From positions 248 to 20,596 of the forward strand of contig DJEI01000088.1 in the NCBI GenBank assembly GCA_002431865.1: a stretch of 20,349 bases of DNA, written 5' to 3'. Positions 8,401-14,701 of this stretch are shown one piece after another; within the stretch, counting starts at the first letter, position 1, and each line of letters starts with the position of its first letter. This DNA is from Lachnospiraceae bacterium UBA5902. GTDB taxonomy: Bacteria; Bacillota; Clostridia; Lachnospirales; Lachnospiraceae. The position numbers and the translations under genes were made by a program. The notes under the pieces were generated by a model, which was not told the DNA's origin, ran no database searches, and saw nothing but the letters and a program-made list of their open reading frames with translations.

Positions 8401-9338
8401 TAGACTTCACGACCGGAATTCTGATCATCGACGAAACAATGCACAGCTACAGCATCAACCGCTTAGTCGACCGTGCAATGATGGCAGGCAAGTCCATCGA
8501 TGCTTCAACCGGCGTATCATATGCGTTCTATGATGACGAATACCACAAGAAGGTATTGAACGATGCACAGCTTGAGAACAGCATCCACGGTGCCCTTGAG
8601 AACAACGAATTCTGTGCATATGTACAGCCAAAGTACGATATTGCATCTAAGAGCCTTATCGGCGGCGAGCTTCTGGTGCGCTGGTTATCTCCTTCCAAGG
8701 GATTTTTGGAACCGGCAGCCTTTATCCCATCCTTCGAGAAGAACGGTTTCATCTATCAGATTGACTGTTTCATGCTCGAGCAGGCTTGCAAGTCCATCCG
8801 CCGGTATCTCGATTCCGACATCTACGTCATTCCGTTCTCCGTGAACCTGTCACGGGTAACGCTGGCGCATCCGGACTTCCTGTCGAAGGTACAGGAGATT
8901 GTTGAGAAATACTACATTCCACATCATTATCTGGAATTCGAAATCACCGAGAGCATTTTCTCTGAGAATTACTCACAGATGATCGATGTGTTGAACAAGC
9001 TGAAATCGATGGATTTCATCATCAACATGGACGATTTCGGAACTGGCTACTCTTCCCTTACGCTGCTCAAGGATCTGCCGATCGATGTCATCAAGCTTGA
9101 TCATGATTTCTTGTCCCGGTCAACGACAAACGACAAAAATGCAATCAGCATCCTGCGCAGTATCATCGAGATGGCACACACCCTCGATATCCGTGTCGTC
9201 AGTGAAGGTATTGAGACCGTCGAGCAGCTGGAAATGCTCAGTTCCATCAACTGTGAAATCGGTCAGGGCTTCCTGTTTGCAAAACCTATGCCAATCGCGG
9301 ATTACGATAAGATGATTCAGGACTATTCTGCAAGCTAA
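5439..9338 (+). CDS. Bifunctional c-di-GMP enzyme with PAS, GGDEF, GAF, degenerate GGDEF and EAL domains
   Basis: This 1299-residue cytosolic protein has no membrane segment. The domains read, in order: PAS (about 10-120), PAS (130-255), PAS (265-380), GGDEF (390-545) with DIDDFKKINDTFGH and an intact RLGGDEF at 466-472, GAF-like (565-730), PAS (740-845), a second GGDEF fold (865-1030) and EAL (1040-1295). The first GGDEF should make c-di-GMP; it has no RxxD inhibitory site upstream (457-460 reads FKGD). The second keeps NIKNFKYINETYGH, but its signature is RVISDTY, so it should be catalytically dead. The EAL domain keeps ELLVR (1077-1081), NLSR, EITES, MDDFGTG (1197-1202) and SEGIET (1255-1260), so phosphodiesterase activity is likely. 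The fourth PAS carries a Cys4 motif (C783, C786, C794, C797). A GAGGTGG lies 10 bases before the ATG. It is monocistronic and divergent from the glycogen operon. Confidence 0.93.
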   Translation: MASSNFVNGNDVATFVLETDAPYNILDFDQGLCTMTGYSPRELSRKICTLDNLLYVEDFTEVIASMNYQLSISNLISIQHRIVTKSGTVLTVLCNGQAFSLNDGRDVLQCVFTDITNLENAASETVRAKTDLEIFANTVPSGVSKHLLDNNLSLLWANNFFYDMCGYSEHDYREKFGKSTLQLVLSEDLALVIDALADLTENEENSKIMNFRIQCADGNIKWVNAVIARSGSEEQGFPVVNLVMSDITSLKIAETKAMLEEQKYLIISDISEELPYEYDIATDTITFAEKFNHIFEGESVIENPTENMLKMGLVSYDTQSAIEELFYLAKAGTEYHSTEFKLNTKNGGFQWYFSTFSTIYDEEGTPLRVVGLLRNIHTQKVEQQKLLIRAETDQMTGLYNKATTESKIQASLRELNGNSYQVLMLVDIDDFKKINDTFGHLKGDEVIVDIAKTLQEFKGDYGIAGRLGGDEFCVFLSNVLDTQLASEKAAMIADRLRELYQHDCKVTLSIGIAATNQQIPYNVLLENADTALYQAKLNGKNGYFFYADDMERGEYENDRLEPTAKETGASALLDSLLSTLFASTNTYTAIEQAMAIVGEHYAIDKISIWEYSYNKSFVDCTHQWCKKGITNDMVLRQHTPAAILEELSAMGTDGITYSSDTSLIKTNTASMNPYAEGIRKLMQCDINTNGKRVGFISFYSMDKDVTWNAQTLTAFKQIFRLFGEAIKTKQANRAMSLLRDDTIKAFNLVQNPMVVVDKDSYDVMYFNECAREYFPKLALNSKCYACLQQESGPCRDCPVHKISDSNPTVGCIKHNRTLDEPLDVHMTTINWSSGSHTFLISTSAHKETKAEQLRKELEQNINIEKRIAEASYRDIVTGYGNFEKFKVDAQAILNDNPDTDYVMFYFNIKNFKYINETYGHNVGDQTLKAVADVLNKYMQEGETFARVISDTYIMLIHYKAEDQFMSIFNNIKAEVHDACLAIQDRFVVDFTTGILIIDETMHSYSINRLVDRAMMAGKSIDASTGVSYAFYDDEYHKKVLNDAQLENSIHGALENNEFCAYVQPKYDIASKSLIGGELLVRWLSPSKGFLEPAAFIPSFEKNGFIYQIDCFMLEQACKSIRRYLDSDIYVIPFSVNLSRVTLAHPDFLSKVQEIVEKYYIPHHYLEFEITESIFSENYSQMIDVLNKLKSMDFIINMDDFGTGYSSLTLLKDLPIDVIKLDHDFLSRSTTNDKNAISILRSIIEMAHTLDIRVVSEGIETVEQLEMLSSINCEIGQGFLFAKPMPIADYDKMIQDYSAS

Positions 9339-9374
9339 AATTTAGTTTTTTACAGGATTTTTCATCAAAAAGTA

Positions 9375-9403
9375 TTGACAGAAAAATGGCTTTTTGCTAT
9401 CCT
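9375..9403 (+). promoter_or_regulatory. Promoter of rpsT
   Basis: A perfect TTGACA (9375-9380) and TATCCT (9398-9403) are 17 bases apart. The site starts 36 bases after the stop codon of the upstream gene and would give a leader of about 130 bases before the TTG start. Confidence 0.65.
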
Positions 9404-9435
9404 ATGGTTTGTGTGTGAACACAATTAGAAATTTT

Positions 9436-9491
9436 CACTGGTCCAGTCTGTCTAGTGGTGTGGACGGATTGTTCGTGTCTTGACCAAAGTG
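9436..9491 (+). promoter_or_regulatory. Structured 5' leader of rpsT
   Basis: CACTGGTC (9436-9443) can pair with GACC and AGTG (9482-9485 and 9488-9491) with a two-base bulge. GTCCA (9441-9445) can pair instead with TGGAC (9461-9465). The two pairings use overlapping bases, so they exclude each other, as would suit control of translation by S20 itself. The role is inferred. Confidence 0.4.
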
Positions 9492-9540
9492 ATAATTATA
9501 TAAACTTAAACGATTATAATATTTTATGGAGGTGTCAGGT

Positions 9541-9804
9541 TTGGCTAATATCAAATCCGCAAAGAAGAGAATTCTTGTTATCGAGACAAAGACTTTAAGA
9601 AACAAAATGATCAAGTCTAAGATTAAGACTTTAGTTAAGAAGGTTGAGGCTGCTATCGAGGCAAACGATAAGGCTGCTGCAGAAGCTGCACTTCAGGTTG
9701 CTACATCTGAGATCAGCAAGGCTGCTTCAAAGGGAATCTACCACAAGAACAACGCTTCAAGAAAGATTTCCCGTTTAACACTTGCTGTTAATAAACTTGC
9801 TTAA
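9541..9804 (+). CDS. rpsT: 30S ribosomal protein S20
   Basis: S20 binds 16S rRNA early in assembly of the small subunit. The protein is 87 residues, the usual length. It opens with the typical N-terminus ANIKSAKKRILV after the start residue and ends SRKISRLTLAVNKLA, with the Lys/Ala-rich helical composition of the family. The start is the TTG at 9541 rather than the in-frame ATG at 9526. The GGAGGT at 9528-9533 lies 7 bases before the TTG but overlaps the region directly after the ATG, and family members begin MANIK. A TTG start is notable because E. coli rpsT also uses UUG, which is tied to its autoregulation. The gene has its own promoter, a foldable leader and a strong terminator at 9834-9866. 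Codon use is that of a highly expressed gene. Confidence 0.97.
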   Translation: MANIKSAKKRILVIETKTLRNKMIKSKIKTLVKKVEAAIEANDKAAAEAALQVATSEISKAASKGIYHKNNASRKISRLTLAVNKLA

Positions 9805-9833
9805 TTATTTTACTGATAAATATAAATTAACCC

Positions 9834-9866
9834 AAAGAAAAAGACGCTTTCCGCGTCTTTTTCTTT
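9834..9866. terminator. Bidirectional rho-independent terminator between rpsT and the yqeG gene
   Basis: A 14-bp perfect stem (9834-9847 with 9853-9866) has a TTTCC loop, a GACGC/GCGTC core and A- and T-rich ends on the two sides. It lies 30 bases after the rpsT stop and 20 bases beyond the stop of the convergent gene, so it can serve both strands. Confidence 0.9.
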
Positions 9867-9885
9867 TTGTCAATCACACTCTTAT

Positions 9886-10398
9886 TTACTTTCCCGTCTG
9901 TAACGTATGTTTCTTCAAATAGCTGTGCAGCACCCATTTTTCCGGGATTCGTTTCAGCACAATCTGAATTTCCTCATGCTTTGCAATCGGCTGCACTAAG
10001 ATACTGTAAAGCTGTGCATTGTTCGCGCCCCAGATATCGGTAAAGATCTGGTCTCCGACAAATAACGTATTCGTCCGGTCAGTACCAAGCTTCTGCATTG
10101 CCTGCACGTAACCTTTTGCCGAAGGTTTTCCTGCCTTATATACATATGTCGCTCCAACCTGTTCGTTGAAGGATTTCACGCGTTCCTCGTCATTGTTCGA
10201 CACGAAGCAGACCCCGTATCCCATATCCTTTAATTTCCGTATCAATGCCTTTGCGCGCGCATTGACTGGTGCGTCATGCTCCACCAGTGTATTGTCAACA
10301 TCGAACAGCACTGCGCGGTATCCTTTGTCATAGAATGCCTGAAAATCAATATGATAGGTGCTGTCGTAATATTCGTTTGGAAAAAATCTCTGAAACAT
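9886..10398 (-). CDS. yqeG: YqeG family HAD IIIA-type phosphatase
   Basis: This 170-residue cytosolic protein has all the HAD motifs: FDVDNTLV with nucleophile D33 and D35, SNN (67-69), K91-P92 in the third motif, and GDQIFTD (115-121) for metal binding. Length and motif layout match the YqeG family of Firmicutes, which has no large cap domain; its physiological substrate is not settled. In other Firmicutes yqeG often sits by ribosome-assembly and shikimate genes, but here it follows uvrC after 53 bases and probably shares its transcript. It ends just before the terminator shared with rpsT. I see no defects. The family call is secure and the substrate unknown. Confidence 0.92.
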   Translation of the reverse strand: MFQRFFPNEYYDSTYHIDFQAFYDKGYRAVLFDVDNTLVEHDAPVNARAKALIRKLKDMGYGVCFVSNNDEERVKSFNEQVGATYVYKAGKPSAKGYVQAMQKLGTDRTNTLFVGDQIFTDIWGANNAQLYSILVQPIAKHEEIQIVLKRIPEKWVLHSYLKKHTLQTGK

Positions 10399-10451
10399 AT
10401 CGTGTTCTCCTAAGTCATTATTTGTCTCTTTTCTAATACTGGTTAGACCGT

Positions 10452-12341
10452 TTATTCCGCATGGAAAAATTCATACACATTCTTCGCAATGGACTCTGGG
10501 ATTCCCGGCACTTCTGCAAGCTCGCTGATCGTCGCTTCCTTGATCTTCCGTATCTCACCGAAATATTTGAGTAGCTGCTTCCGCCGATTCTCACCGACAC
10601 CCGGTATCTCATCGAGCACGGAATGTACCTGATTTTTACTGCGGAGCTGCCGATGATATTCAATTGCGAAACGATGTGCTTCATCCTGCAATGCCGTCAC
10701 CATCAGCATTGCTTCACTGCCTTTCGGAAACTTCACTTCCACATTGTTGTAATATAATCCTCTTGTCCTATGGTTATCATCTTTTACCATACCGCATACC
10801 GGAATGTCAAGTCCCAGACTGTCTAATACCATCAACGCAACATTCACCTGCCCTTTACCACCATCCATCATGATGACATCCGGCAAAACATCCATCTTCT
10901 CATCTGTGAATCGTCTGGACAGTACTTCCTTCATAGATGCATAATCATCTGGTCCATTTACTGTACGCAGCCGGAATTTCCGGTATGCATTTTTCTTCGG
11001 TTTTCCCTGCTCAAACACAACCATTGATGCAACTGACAACACACCGGAGATATTGGAGATATCATACGCCTCCATCCGGTTGGCGGATGGGATTCCAAGA
11101 AGTTCTGCAATCTCATTTGCCGCACCGACCGTCCGTTTCTCCTGCCGCTTCACGCGCTCCATATCCTGCGCCAATACCAGTCTCGCATTCTCCGCTGCAA
11201 GATCTAAGATTTTTTTCTTATCGCCCTTCTGTGGCACAAGGATCTGCACCTTCGATTCCCGTCGTTCACTCAAATACGCTTCTATGATTTCCTGTTCCTC
11301 CGGTACCTCCGGCACTAAAATCTCCTTCGGCAGATATGGTGTTCCCGAATAAAACTGCTTGATAAACGCCGCCAACACCTCCGACATCCGTTCTTTGCTG
11401 TTGCCGTTCATATGATGATTTTCCCGTCCAAGCAGTTTACCATCACGCACAAAGAATACTGTTACAACAATATCCTTGTCGTTTGATGCACATGCGATAA
11501 CATCCCGGTCTTCGCCGGACGCCTTATTCATCTGCTGCTTATTCTCGATATGCCGGATGCTCTCGATCAGATCCCTTGTCTCAGCCGCCTTCTCAAACTC
11601 CATCTCTTCTGCCTGCGCCCGCATCTGCTCCTGCAGCTCCGCCAGTATCTCCTTATAATTTCCATTCAGGAACGACAGCGCCGCCTGCACCTGTCTGCCG
11701 TAATCCTCCTGACTGATCTTCCCATTGCAAGGTGCCTTACACTGCCCGATCTGGTAATACAGGCATGGACGGTCTTTCCCGATATCCTGCGGCAGTCTGC
11801 GGTTACAGGTACGCAGATGATAGAGCTTATTGATCAATTCCAGGATATCCTTGACTGCCCGTGCATTGGTGTATGGTCCGAAATATTTGGAATGATCCCG
11901 CTTCATAGAATGGCTGTACAAAAACCGCGGGAAAGCTTCCTCCACCGTCACGCGGATATACGGATAACCTTTGTCATCGGTCATCATCGTGTTATACTTC
12001 GGGCGGTATTCCTTGATCAGATTGCATTCCAGCACAAGTGCTTCCATCTCAGAGCTTGTCACGATATATTCAAAATACGCGATCTGCGACACCATTTTTG
12101 CGATCTTCGCAGAGCCGCCGTGTCCATGTCCGGTCTGAAAATACTGCCTCACCCGGCTGTGCAGGCTTACCGCCTTTCCCACATAGAGGATATCATCATT
12201 CTTGCTGTGCATAATATAGACACCCGGACTTTTCGGAAGCTTTTTCAGTTCCTCCTCCACATCAAATATATACTGGCTTTCCTCCGCATTGTGGCTGACA
12301 CGATAAATATTTACATTGATTCGTTGTCTTTTTTCTGCCAT
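10452..12341 (-). CDS. uvrC: Excinuclease ABC subunit C
   Basis: UvrC makes both incisions in nucleotide excision repair, acting on the UvrB-DNA complex. The 629-residue protein has a GIY-YIG nuclease domain (about 36-118, with GVYIM and LYVGKA), a four-cysteine set (C179, C193, C201, C205) matching the iron-sulfur cysteines described for UvrC, and a UVR motif (about 235-265) that binds UvrB. The RNase H-like domain has D427 (DISNISG), D493 (MDGGKGQ) and H556 (HRFAI). Two helix-hairpin-helix motifs close the protein (about 575-625, GVGENRRKQLL and VPGIPESIA). Family members usually begin at FDVEEELKKLP, so the ATG at 12341 adds about 24 residues. An AGGAG 11 bases upstream supports that start, but a GTG at 12260, preceded by an in-gene GGAGG, cannot be excluded. 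yqeG follows. Confidence 0.96.
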   Translation of the reverse strand: MAEKRQRINVNIYRVSHNAEESQYIFDVEEELKKLPKSPGVYIMHSKNDDILYVGKAVSLHSRVRQYFQTGHGHGGSAKIAKMVSQIAYFEYIVTSSEMEALVLECNLIKEYRPKYNTMMTDDKGYPYIRVTVEEAFPRFLYSHSMKRDHSKYFGPYTNARAVKDILELINKLYHLRTCNRRLPQDIGKDRPCLYYQIGQCKAPCNGKISQEDYGRQVQAALSFLNGNYKEILAELQEQMRAQAEEMEFEKAAETRDLIESIRHIENKQQMNKASGEDRDVIACASNDKDIVVTVFFVRDGKLLGRENHHMNGNSKERMSEVLAAFIKQFYSGTPYLPKEILVPEVPEEQEIIEAYLSERRESKVQILVPQKGDKKKILDLAAENARLVLAQDMERVKRQEKRTVGAANEIAELLGIPSANRMEAYDISNISGVLSVASMVVFEQGKPKKNAYRKFRLRTVNGPDDYASMKEVLSRRFTDEKMDVLPDVIMMDGGKGQVNVALMVLDSLGLDIPVCGMVKDDNHRTRGLYYNNVEVKFPKGSEAMLMVTALQDEAHRFAIEYHRQLRSKNQVHSVLDEIPGVGENRRKQLLKYFGEIRKIKEATISELAEVPGIPESIAKNVYEFFHAE

Positions 12342-12383
12342 GTTTCAATCGACTCCTGTTCACAGGTATCCAGAATAAAATTA

Positions 12384-12406
12384 GGAGGTATCCGTAAGAT
12401 ACCTCC
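12384..12406 (-). terminator. Probable terminator or attenuator after the unknown 695-residue gene
   Basis: A perfect 9-bp stem GGAGGTATC/GATACCTCC (12384-12392 with 12398-12406) has a 5-base loop. On the minus strand it is followed by the A/T-rich TAATTTTATTC, a weak T-tract. It lies between the unknown gene and uvrC, so read-through into uvrC is possible. Confidence 0.6.
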
Positions 12407-12437
12407 CGCTTTATAATAAAGTTTTTTTGTGGTCTGA

Positions 12438-14525
12438 TTACAAAAGATCTGCACGAAGCTTCTTAATAACCGTCAATGTCTTGTTACGAAGTTCTTCTGC
12501 TTCATATAACTGCAGCATAGAGTTCTTATCCAGTTTCGCATCTACAACGGAATTCAACCAGTCATTTACATACGCCTGTACATACTTTACATTTGCATCG
12601 GACTTGTCCTTCAATGTCACGATGATGTTGTTCAGGTTCTCGATCACAGTTGGCTGAAGTGTTGTATTATTGTTCTGTGCCTGTGCACCCTCATCTGATA
12701 ACTCGATAACCTTACCTGTCTTTGTGATGATGACCTTCTTGTTCGGAGAGGATTCTGAACGAGAAGAGCTTCCACCCTTTCTGTCAAGGAGCTTTTCTAC
12801 TACCTTGATCAGGCATACAACGCTGTATGTAGCTTCCTCTGGTGTCTGCTGATCATTTCCCTTGTCCTCATACTGGTTCCACAGCCACTCAGACTTCAGG
12901 AGCATCTCCTCCATCTTTGTGTCAGATAACAGCTTCTGCAGATCTGGATCCATCGCAGGTCCAGAATTCTTACCGAAGAACTTACCACCAGACTGTGGTG
13001 CCTCTGCCTTCTTGTACTTCGCAGGAACCACAATCTCTGCATAGGTCTTGATCAACTGCTTCTCTGCGATCTTTGGATCATAGTTGTTGTTGATAATATT
13101 GATTCTGCCACTGTTCAGACCGTTGCAAATCATATCTTCTGCTGTCATAAATACGAGTGCTTTCTGACGATCATCGATCATCTGCTTGATCTCGTAGTTT
13201 GTCTTGGACTTCTCTAGGATAGAATTCTTACGAACCTTAAATGCCTTAATCTTCTCCTTCACACTGAAAAACAGCTTGAGCAGAGAAGGATTCGCGTTGA
13301 CATAATTTCCAATCCATGTAAGCTCTACATACTGATGCTCAATCTTGTTCGAAATCTCATATACATTGTAACCATCAAAGATAACATTCAATGTTGTATA
13401 GAGAAGATCGAGAATCTCGTACTTTTCTTCCCATGACTTGTTTGAGTTATCCTGGTTTACCAGATCCTTAATTCCACACTCATAGAACACCAGGTTATAT
13501 TCGTACAAACCTTCGAAGATGTTGTGCTTGTCACTTAAAGAAGCACCTGCACCAAGAATCTGCAGATTCTTCTTCATGTTTGGCTCGTTCTCGATATAGA
13601 GATATACCTTTCTTACAAAAGAAGATACCTCTGCAATCAATGTATCAATACGCTTGTTATAAATCTCCTGCTTAGAGATTGCATTGATCACACTTCTGCT
13701 CAGCACCGTTGTATCTGCTGCTGAATTCGTGTTGCGGATCAATTCCTTGAAGCTCTCATAGACTGACATATTGTCAATTGGAATATACTCTGCATTCAAT
13801 CCGTAAAACTCAAATGCCTTGCTGTATTCCTTGTTGTGAATATATGCGTTGAACAGTCCGATTGAGAACTGGATCTTATAATCATTTCCTACATGTGGAT
13901 CTTCTACTACATAATCAAACAATACTTCCAGATTGTTCATGTATGCATCCGAATTTGCATCGCCTGCCGGAAGTCCCATCTCCATAATAACGTTGATCAG
14001 ATCGAGATAACCCATAATTGCCTTATCAAAATTCTTCGGTCTGTCATCATCCTCTAAAATCTGATAGCTCAGATTGATCAGCAATGGTGCAATACGCTCA
14101 CCGATCAGACGCATCGCATCACTGAAGCACTCTCTCTGATACAAATAGATCAGCCAGATGCTGTAACGATAAATACCGGATGTGCTGATTGGAGCATCCA
14201 CATCCAGCGGATCGATATCGCCATATACAAACTTGAACAATGGTTCAATCCACTCTTCAATCTCATAACGTCCTGTCGCCTTGATGTTGGTATCTACAAA
14301 CTCACCCAACTCATAAAGCTTTGTACACTGTGCCTTTACATCGTCATCAACCATCATGTTCTTGAGGTCAAAATTGCTATCCTTTAAATAGTCGATAACC
14401 AATGCATAAAAGCCATCTTCTACCTGTTCATTCAGGAAACGAATCAACAGTCCTTTGTTATTTGATGCCGCAATTGTAAGGACATTGCTGTCTGATCCTG
14501 CGGTAATATTTGCTGGTAACGCCAT
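12438..14525 (-). CDS. Uncharacterised large alpha-helical cytosolic protein
   Basis: I do not recognise this 695-residue protein. It has no signal peptide, membrane segment, nucleotide-binding loop or metal motif that I can see. Residues 1-505 look like a continuous run of helices rich in Leu, Ile, Tyr and acidic residues, resembling an alpha-solenoid. Linkers follow at about 505-530 (Gly/Pro/Lys) and 583-625 (GGSSSRSESS, then Asn/Gln-rich), and a helical C-terminus ends with KKLRADLL. The frame opens at ATG 14531, but AGGGGG (14535-14540) is only 3 bases from that codon and 9 from the ATG at 14525, so I prefer the latter (MALPANITAG). Codons are strongly biased to AAC, AAG, GAG and ATC, which suggests high expression. 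It has its own promoter and a terminator-like stem. A scaffold role would be a guess. Confidence 0.85.
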   Translation of the reverse strand: MALPANITAGSDSNVLTIAASNNKGLLIRFLNEQVEDGFYALVIDYLKDSNFDLKNMMVDDDVKAQCTKLYELGEFVDTNIKATGRYEIEEWIEPLFKFVYGDIDPLDVDAPISTSGIYRYSIWLIYLYQRECFSDAMRLIGERIAPLLINLSYQILEDDDRPKNFDKAIMGYLDLINVIMEMGLPAGDANSDAYMNNLEVLFDYVVEDPHVGNDYKIQFSIGLFNAYIHNKEYSKAFEFYGLNAEYIPIDNMSVYESFKELIRNTNSAADTTVLSRSVINAISKQEIYNKRIDTLIAEVSSFVRKVYLYIENEPNMKKNLQILGAGASLSDKHNIFEGLYEYNLVFYECGIKDLVNQDNSNKSWEEKYEILDLLYTTLNVIFDGYNVYEISNKIEHQYVELTWIGNYVNANPSLLKLFFSVKEKIKAFKVRKNSILEKSKTNYEIKQMIDDRQKALVFMTAEDMICNGLNSGRINIINNNYDPKIAEKQLIKTYAEIVVPAKYKKAEAPQSGGKFFGKNSGPAMDPDLQKLLSDTKMEEMLLKSEWLWNQYEDKGNDQQTPEEATYSVVCLIKVVEKLLDRKGGSSSRSESSPNKKVIITKTGKVIELSDEGAQAQNNNTTLQPTVIENLNNIIVTLKDKSDANVKYVQAYVNDWLNSVVDAKLDKNSMLQLYEAEELRNKTLTVIKKLRADLL

Positions 14526-14565
14526 TGCCATATACCCCCTTGTAATTAAATTTCACTACTTCGAT

Positions 14566-14593
14566 TTTATAACAAAATACGCGACAAAGTCAA
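14566..14593 (-). promoter_or_regulatory. Promoter of the unknown 695-residue gene
   Basis: On the minus strand TTGACT (14588-14593) and TATAAA (14566-14571) are 16 bases apart, ending 40 bases before the chosen start codon. A 48-bp imperfect palindrome lies directly upstream of the -35 box. Confidence 0.6.
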
Positions 14594-14597
14594 CCTT

Positions 14598-14645
14598 CGA
14601 TTTGTCAATAATTCATAATTGGCATTGTGCATAATTGACAAAGCG
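14598..14645. repeat. 48-bp imperfect palindrome upstream of the unknown gene's promoter
   Basis: TTTGTCAAT (14601-14609) mirrors ATTGACAAA (14634-14642), and the symmetry continues imperfectly to CGA/GCG at the outside and CATAAT on the inside. CATAATTG also occurs twice in the same direction, 16 bases apart (14614 and 14630). More GACAAA copies occur at 14583 and near 14650. It has no T-tract, so it looks more like a protein-binding site than a terminator. Confidence 0.5.
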
Positions 14646-14701
14646 TTTTCGACAAATGGAAGCTTCTTTTTTATCAAAATTGTACAATATTTCACAAAGC
14701 A

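Noticed and set aside
9325..9356. Terminator after the GGDEF/EAL gene
   Set aside because: CTAAAATTTAG followed by T6 cannot form a stable hairpin; only three base pairs remain once a loop is allowed.
9515..9520. TATAAT as a second rpsT promoter
   Set aside because: It lies only eight bases before the ribosome binding site, with no -35 box at the right distance. The TTGACA promoter at 9375 explains expression better.
11550..12416. A 288-residue open frame on the plus strand opposite uvrC
   Set aside because: It is a shadow of the uvrC coding sequence, with no recognisable motif and no plausible ribosome binding site.
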